A stretch of DNA of 37,294 nucleotides from Halomonas campaniensis. GTDB taxonomy: Bacteria; Pseudomonadota; Gammaproteobacteria; Pseudomonadales; Halomonadaceae. Positions 33,578 to 37,294 of this stretch are shown here, one piece after another. The translations under genes were made by a program, and so were the position numbers. The stretch covers positions 21,650-58,943 of the forward strand of contig NZ_JPUA01000013.1 in assembly GCF_002211105.1 (NCBI RefSeq), written 5' to 3'. Position 1 is the first letter of the stretch; each line of letters opens with the position of its first letter. The notes beneath the pieces were generated by a model, which saw only the letters and a list, made by a program, of their open reading frames with translations, did not search any database and had not been told where the DNA came from.

Positions 33578-35554
33578 TTACCACTGCCAGTTGAGGGTGG
33601 CGAACAGGCTGCGCCCATCGCCCAGGCTGCCGTCGGGGCGGTACCACACCTTGTCGCCCACATTGGCAAGGCGCAGCGAGGTATCCACGGCCGGAGTGAG
33701 TTGCCAGGCAAGATGCACATCGTGCAACCCATAGCCGGGCAGGCGATCGTCATCGCCCTGCTTATCGAAGGATTGGGCAAAACGCGCTTGCCAGCCCAGG
33801 CGAATATCGCTGTTGTACAGAGCCACCTCGCTACCCAGAGTGGCTTCCAACGGTGTTTGACTGCCTAGGGGCTCGCCAGAATCGCGGTCTTTTCCGGAGA
33901 CTTCCGAAAGGCCTGCAAAGCTGGTGAGTAGTGGGAAGGCGTTGGGCTGCCAGGTCACCCGGGCGTCATAGCCCCATAGCTGGGCACGCTGAACGTTCAC
34001 CGCCTGGGTGGTGCCCGCCATGATGTCGACGTGGGTGTCGATAAAATCGTCGGCGCGAGTATCGAAGTAGCTGGCACGAACCTGCCAGTCGCCCTGATGC
34101 CAAACCACGCCGCTTTCCCAGGTATGGCTGGATTCAGGCGAGAGGTTGGGGTTGGGAATCCAGTAATTGTCCGGCGTGCAGAAGGCTGGCCCGGCGCAGA
34201 AACCGGCAAAGTGGCGCTCGTTGGCGTAAAGCTCGGAAAGACTGGGCGCGCGAAATGCTTCGGCGTAGCCCGAGAACAGCATCAAGGCATCATCGGGCCG
34301 CCAGGCAAGACGAAAGCGCGGTGACACTTGGTCGTGGACGCTATCGGCGCCGTTTTGGCCACTGGCGTCGTAGCGGTCGTAGCGAGCCCCCAGGCCAACA
34401 TCAAACTGCCCGGCGCCGCCATTTTTCAAATAACTGCCAGCGGTAAGCGTGGTGTCGAGATAGGCTGCCTGGGTGTCGATATCGGCTTTAGGGAAGCCAT
34501 TCGCTTCGCCATCTGGCCGTTGGCGTGCCTGCTCCAGCTCGGCACCGAACACCAGCGTTTGCGAGAGCCAGCCGTGATCAATGGTGTGGTAGCCGTCGCT
34601 CTGGAGACCGGCCCGCTCTAGGGTGCGGTTGGCCAGGGGCTCGTCAATATCTTGTTGGCTAAAGGTAAGCTGCGAAGTGACTTCGGTGGCAGCGCTGGGC
34701 TGCCAGCGGTGGCCCAACTGGACGTTGTTGCTTACCACATCGCGGTCACGCAGAGGATTGCTGGCATCGGTTGAAAGCTGCTGTGGGTTGGCGGGCTGGG
34801 TGGCGCGTTCGTCGTAGTGCTGCCAGCTCATAAATACCCGCTGGTCGTCGCTTGGCTCCCAACCGCCTTTTAGCAGCAGGCTATTGAGCGTTGCATCCTC
34901 TTCGGCTTCATCGCCCCCGGCGCGGCGAATATCACCGGATTCACTGCGGCCGATTGAAAACAGACCATCCACCTGGCCATTTGCGGTATCGCGGCGGCCA
35001 AAGGCCGTCAGGCTGCCGCGCATTTCGTCGCTGGCCGTCGCACCGCCTACGGAAAGGCGTACGCCGCTATCTTCGCCAGGGGCAAGCAGGTCATTGGCAT
35101 TCACACTGGTGAAGCTGACGACACCGCCCATGGCATTGCTGCCGTAAAGGCTGGAGAGCGCACCGCGCGCTATCTGCACTTCTTGAATCAAGCCTGGGTC
35201 GAGAAAGAAGTTGCCGATATGGCCGGTGGAGATATCCTGACGAACGCCATCCAAACGTACCAGCACCCCTTTGCTGCCAAAGCCGCGCATGCTCAAAGTT
35301 TGGCCATTTCGACGCCCTTGGCCAGCCACATGCAGGCCGGGTTGGCGGCTAAGCACATCTTCGACCCGGCTGGCGGTGGCCAGCACCGCATCATCACGAT
35401 CAATAATATCGATAATTAGCGGCGCCTGTGAAAGATCCGTAGGCGCCCGGGTGCCGGTGACCGTCACTGGGTTAAGCTCGGCGTCGTTTGCTTGAGCGGC
35501 TAACAGTGGGAGCAGCGTTAAACAGAGGCCACCAAAAGTGAGTGTGTGGTTCAT
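33578..35554 (-). CDS. hmuR: TonB-dependent heme/hemoglobin receptor
   Basis: 658 residues. A signal peptide ends near AAQA at residue 22. The plug domain has VEDVLSRQPGLHVAGQGRRNGQTLSMRGFG and ALSSLYGSNAMGGVVSF. The barrel carries the heme-receptor signature, FRAPSLSEL followed by NPNLSPESSHTWE, with the conserved His448 (NERHFAGF) between them. The C-terminal Trp ends the last strand (FATLNWQW). It imports heme across the outer membrane using TonB energy. It lies between hemP and hmuS, all on the minus strand. Confidence 0.95.
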   Translation of the reverse strand: MNHTLTFGGLCLTLLPLLAAQANDAELNPVTVTGTRAPTDLSQAPLIIDIIDRDDAVLATASRVEDVLSRQPGLHVAGQGRRNGQTLSMRGFGSKGVLVRLDGVRQDISTGHIGNFFLDPGLIQEVQIARGALSSLYGSNAMGGVVSFTSVNANDLLAPGEDSGVRLSVGGATASDEMRGSLTAFGRRDTANGQVDGLFSIGRSESGDIRRAGGDEAEEDATLNSLLLKGGWEPSDDQRVFMSWQHYDERATQPANPQQLSTDASNPLRDRDVVSNNVQLGHRWQPSAATEVTSQLTFSQQDIDEPLANRTLERAGLQSDGYHTIDHGWLSQTLVFGAELEQARQRPDGEANGFPKADIDTQAAYLDTTLTAGSYLKNGGAGQFDVGLGARYDRYDASGQNGADSVHDQVSPRFRLAWRPDDALMLFSGYAEAFRAPSLSELYANERHFAGFCAGPAFCTPDNYWIPNPNLSPESSHTWESGVVWHQGDWQVRASYFDTRADDFIDTHVDIMAGTTQAVNVQRAQLWGYDARVTWQPNAFPLLTSFAGLSEVSGKDRDSGEPLGSQTPLEATLGSEVALYNSDIRLGWQARFAQSFDKQGDDDRLPGYGLHDVHLAWQLTPAVDTSLRLANVGDKVWYRPDGSLGDGRSLFATLNWQW

Positions 35555-35673
35555 AAGCCAGAGAGTTCCAACAGGGATAAGTGGAAGAGGTCGCTGGCTG
35601 GGTGCGATGGGCTACCTGGCTGGCTTTGCTGTATAAATCTTTAAATTAATCAGGGCCTGAAGCGTTAACAGCT

Positions 35674-35859
35674 TTAAGCGTTGAGGATTAGCTTGCCGCT
35701 TTTAGTGCGGCGCAACACATAGCGGCGCTGTTCATGGTGAATCACCAGTTGGCCTGAGCTACCGAGCAATTCGCTGCTATCTACTTCGCGGGGCGCTGAG
35801 GCTGACGTATCCCTTTGGGGCGTCTCCCCCTGGCGAGTGCCCTTATCGGCGATCTGCAT
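35674..35859 (-). CDS. hemP: Hemin uptake protein HemP
   Basis: 61 residues. The conserved C-terminal core, ELLGSSGQLVIHHEQRRYVLRRTKSGKLILNA, is the HemP/HmuP family signature; the N-terminal 28 residues are variable. HmuP in rhizobia helps activate the heme receptor gene, so this protein may control hmuR. It is the first gene of the heme operon, 119 bp before hmuR, with GAGGATAA before the ATG and a Fur box 17 bp upstream of the start. Confidence 0.93.
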   Translation of the reverse strand: MQIADKGTRQGETPQRDTSASAPREVDSSELLGSSGQLVIHHEQRRYVLRRTKSGKLILNA

Positions 35860-35876
35860 GAGAGGATAACTCCTAT

Positions 35877-35895
35877 GTTAATGATAACTATTAGC
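35877..35895. promoter_or_regulatory. Fur box upstream of hemP
   Basis: GTTAATGATAACTATTAGC matches 15 of 19 positions of the Fur consensus GATAATGATAATCATTATC by hand comparison. It sits just downstream of a candidate -10 element, where bound Fe-Fur would block transcription of the heme operon when iron is plentiful. Confidence 0.8.
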
Positions 35896-35898
35896 GTT

Positions 35899-35927
35899 AA
35901 TTTAGCAGAGTTGTCGGTATCTCTCAA
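35899..35927 (-). promoter_or_regulatory. Candidate sigma-70 promoter of the heme operon
   Basis: On the minus strand TTGAGA (35922-35927) and TAAATT (35899-35904) are separated by 17 bp. The predicted start near 35892 falls inside the Fur box, the expected layout for iron repression. Confidence 0.5.
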
Positions 35928-35985
35928 TAGGATTTGGAGAGGATAGGCGGGTTAACCACACGTTCTTCATCTAAATGCAGCCACT

Positions 35986-36003
35986 ACGTCATCGTGTTGT
36001 CAT
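35986..36003 (+). promoter_or_regulatory. Candidate Pho box upstream of phoX
   Basis: ACGTCAT-CGTG-TTGTCAT is a pair of 7-base repeats with a 4-base spacer, the same 7-4-7 layout as the PhoB box (CTGTCAT repeats). A -10-like TTTAGT lies at 36012-36017. It suggests PhoB-dependent induction of phoX in phosphate limitation. Confidence 0.6.
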
Positions 36004-36032
36004 TTAGCTTCTTTAGTGTCTCCTAACGTTCA

Positions 36033-36052
36033 ATCGTTGGCCTACAAACGAT
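36033..36052 (+). repeat. Short inverted repeat just before the phoX ribosome binding site
   Basis: ATCGTT (36033-36038) and AACGAT (36047-36052) flank an 8-base loop and end next to the AGGGGGAG ribosome binding site. A small leader hairpin is possible. Confidence 0.4.
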
Positions 36053-36067
36053 CAGGGGGAGACCAGA

Positions 36068-37294
36068 ATGAGTAAAGAGATCGAAGATCATCGCCTGTTT
36101 AACCACAGCGGCAATCAACCTTTCGCCGAAGTATTGGCGCACCATGTATCCCGGCGCGATGTGATGCGCGGTGGTTTGAGCATGGCGGCTGCCTCGATGC
36201 TTAGCTTTGGCGGCGCTGCTCAAGCGCTTGCCTCAAGCGGAGCCCAAAAAACACCCCTGACACTGGCGTTTGAGGCGGTTCAAGGATCACTTACCGATGC
36301 TGTGGTGGTGCCAGAAGGTTACGTGGCCCAAGTCTTAGTGCCTTGGGGGACGCCGTTAAGCGCTGGCGACAGTTGGCAGCCTGACCAGCCAATGACCGCC
36401 GAGCGCCAAGCCTCGAGTGTGGGCATGCACCATGACGGCATGGCTGGCTTTGCCCTGGATACCGACAACGCCTCACGGCGTTTTGTGCTGGCGCTTAACA
36501 ATGAGTATATCGACCAGTCGGCACTCTGGGCGCCCCAGGGCGGCCCCACCAATGCGGATGAGGGCCAGCGTCCGGCCGAGGAGTCACGCACCGAAATCAA
36601 TGCTCACGGTGTCACCCTTGTCGAGGTGGAAAAAGACGCCAGCGGCCAATGGGCGCACGTACCGGGTTCGCGCTATAACCGTCGTCTTACCAGTGCGACG
36701 GTGATGGAACTTTCCGGGCCAGTGGCGGGCAGTGACTACGTCAAAACGCGCTTTTCGCCTGAGGGTACCCAAACCCGTGGTACCAACAATAACTGTGGTA
36801 ACGGGGTAACGCCCTGGGGCACTTATATAGCCTGTGAAGAGAACTGGCCCGATATCTTTGTGAACCGCGGCGAACGCTTCCAGGACGATGCGCGGATTGG
36901 TATTCCCACCGATAAAAGCCGCTATGGCTGGGATACTTCGGCAGGTGATGCCTCAGAACAGAATGACGAATTTGCTCGCTTCGACATTGCCCCGCGCGGC
37001 GAACGTGCCGAAGATGATTATCGTAACGAAGCACGCACGTTCGGCTACCAGGTGGAAGTGGATCCCTATAGTGATGCATTGGCGGTTAAGCGTACGGCAC
37101 TCGGCCGTTTCCGCCATGAAGGGTGTTGGTTAGGCAAGCTGGAAGCCGGTCAGCCAGTGGTTTACTACTCAGGCCACGATGCCCGCAACGAGTACGTATA
37201 TAAATATGTCTCTGATGCCGCCTGGGATCCCGCCGATGCCAACCGCCCAGGTGAAGAGTACGATCGTCTTGCCATTGGCAACAAATATTTGGAT
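36068..37294 (+). CDS. phoX: PhoX-type alkaline phosphatase (DUF839), 3' truncated
   Basis: 409 residues in the window, open to the last base, so the C-terminus is missing. A twin-arginine signal has SRRDVMRGG at residues 28-36 and a hydrophobic stretch ending near AQALA at 55, so the enzyme should be exported folded by Tat. Family signatures include GMHHDGMAGFALD, LNNEYID, NNNCGNGVTPWGTYIACEENW and RHEGCWLGKLEAGQPVVYYSGHDARNEYVYKYVS, including residues used for Ca/Fe binding in PhoX. It releases phosphate from organic esters in the periplasm. AGGGGGAG precedes the ATG, and a candidate Pho box is upstream. Confidence 0.93.
   Translation, partial: MSKEIEDHRLFNHSGNQPFAEVLAHHVSRRDVMRGGLSMAAASMLSFGGAAQALASSGAQKTPLTLAFEAVQGSLTDAVVVPEGYVAQVLVPWGTPLSAGDSWQPDQPMTAERQASSVGMHHDGMAGFALDTDNASRRFVLALNNEYIDQSALWAPQGGPTNADEGQRPAEESRTEINAHGVTLVEVEKDASGQWAHVPGSRYNRRLTSATVMELSGPVAGSDYVKTRFSPEGTQTRGTNNNCGNGVTPWGTYIACEENWPDIFVNRGERFQDDARIGIPTDKSRYGWDTSAGDASEQNDEFARFDIAPRGERAEDDYRNEARTFGYQVEVDPYSDALAVKRTALGRFRHEGCWLGKLEAGQPVVYYSGHDARNEYVYKYVSDAAWDPADANRPGEEYDRLAIGNKYLD

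Overview
The window looks like a chromosomal segment of a halophilic gammaproteobacterium, most likely Halomonas or a close relative. That call is an inference: GC is moderately high, soluble proteins such as MgtE are rich in Asp and Glu, Shine-Dalgarno sites are strong, and the gene families fit (TRAP transporter, iol cluster with an IolC-DUF2090 fusion, MgtE, hmu heme operon, PhoX). I see no tRNA, rRNA, CRISPR array, insertion sequence or prophage.

Layout. Bases 1-2568 hold the 3' end of a TRAP transporter operon: truncated substrate-binding protein, small permease, large permease. Bases 2650-6629 carry a divergent signalling pair, an HDOD protein and a GAF-PAS-GAF-GGDEF-EAL protein whose EAL domain looks active and whose GGDEF domain is altered. 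Bases 6709-9119 hold a HAD-IB hydrolase, an EamA-type transporter and a convergent TauE/SafE permease.

Bases 9222-23650 are a large inositol-catabolism locus in two divergent arms. The leftward arm is rpiR-type regulator, iolG, iolB. The rightward arm is a sugar ABC transporter (binding protein, permease, ATPase), a hydroxypyruvate-isomerase-like TIM-barrel protein, iolC fused to DUF2090, iolD, iolE, mmsA/iolA and a second Gfo/Idh/MocA dehydrogenase. Together they encode uptake and the full route: inositol to inosose (IolG), diketone (IolE), 5-deoxyglucuronate (IolD), deoxyketogluconate (IolB), its phosphate (IolC), C3 cleavage (DUF2090, predicted) and malonate semialdehyde to acetyl-CoA (MmsA). 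The 238-bp divergent region holds repeated TGGAAT half-sites that are good candidates for operators of the RpiR-type regulator.

Bases 23718-27339 hold mgtE, a small DUF6482-like gene, and an ACC deaminase gene (acdS) with every diagnostic residue, divergent from an Lrp/AsnC-type gene in the acdR position. A 414-bp stretch without a recognisable gene (27340-27753) follows. It has a G10 tract and a C10 tract in inverted orientation, both next to ATAAT, and a 56-codon ORF containing the C10 tract. It leads into an AlbA/Schlafen-type ATP-binding regulator with a tandem 12-bp coding repeat.

Bases 29338-35895 hold a YbaN-like gene and a complete heme-uptake operon (hemP, hmuR, hmuS, hmuT, hmuU, hmuV), with a Fur box and a candidate sigma-70 promoter ahead of hemP. 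The window ends inside a Tat-exported PhoX-type phosphatase gene with a candidate Pho box. The least explained parts are the homopolymer-bounded leader and its AlbA gene, and the additional isomerase and dehydrogenase in the inositol locus.
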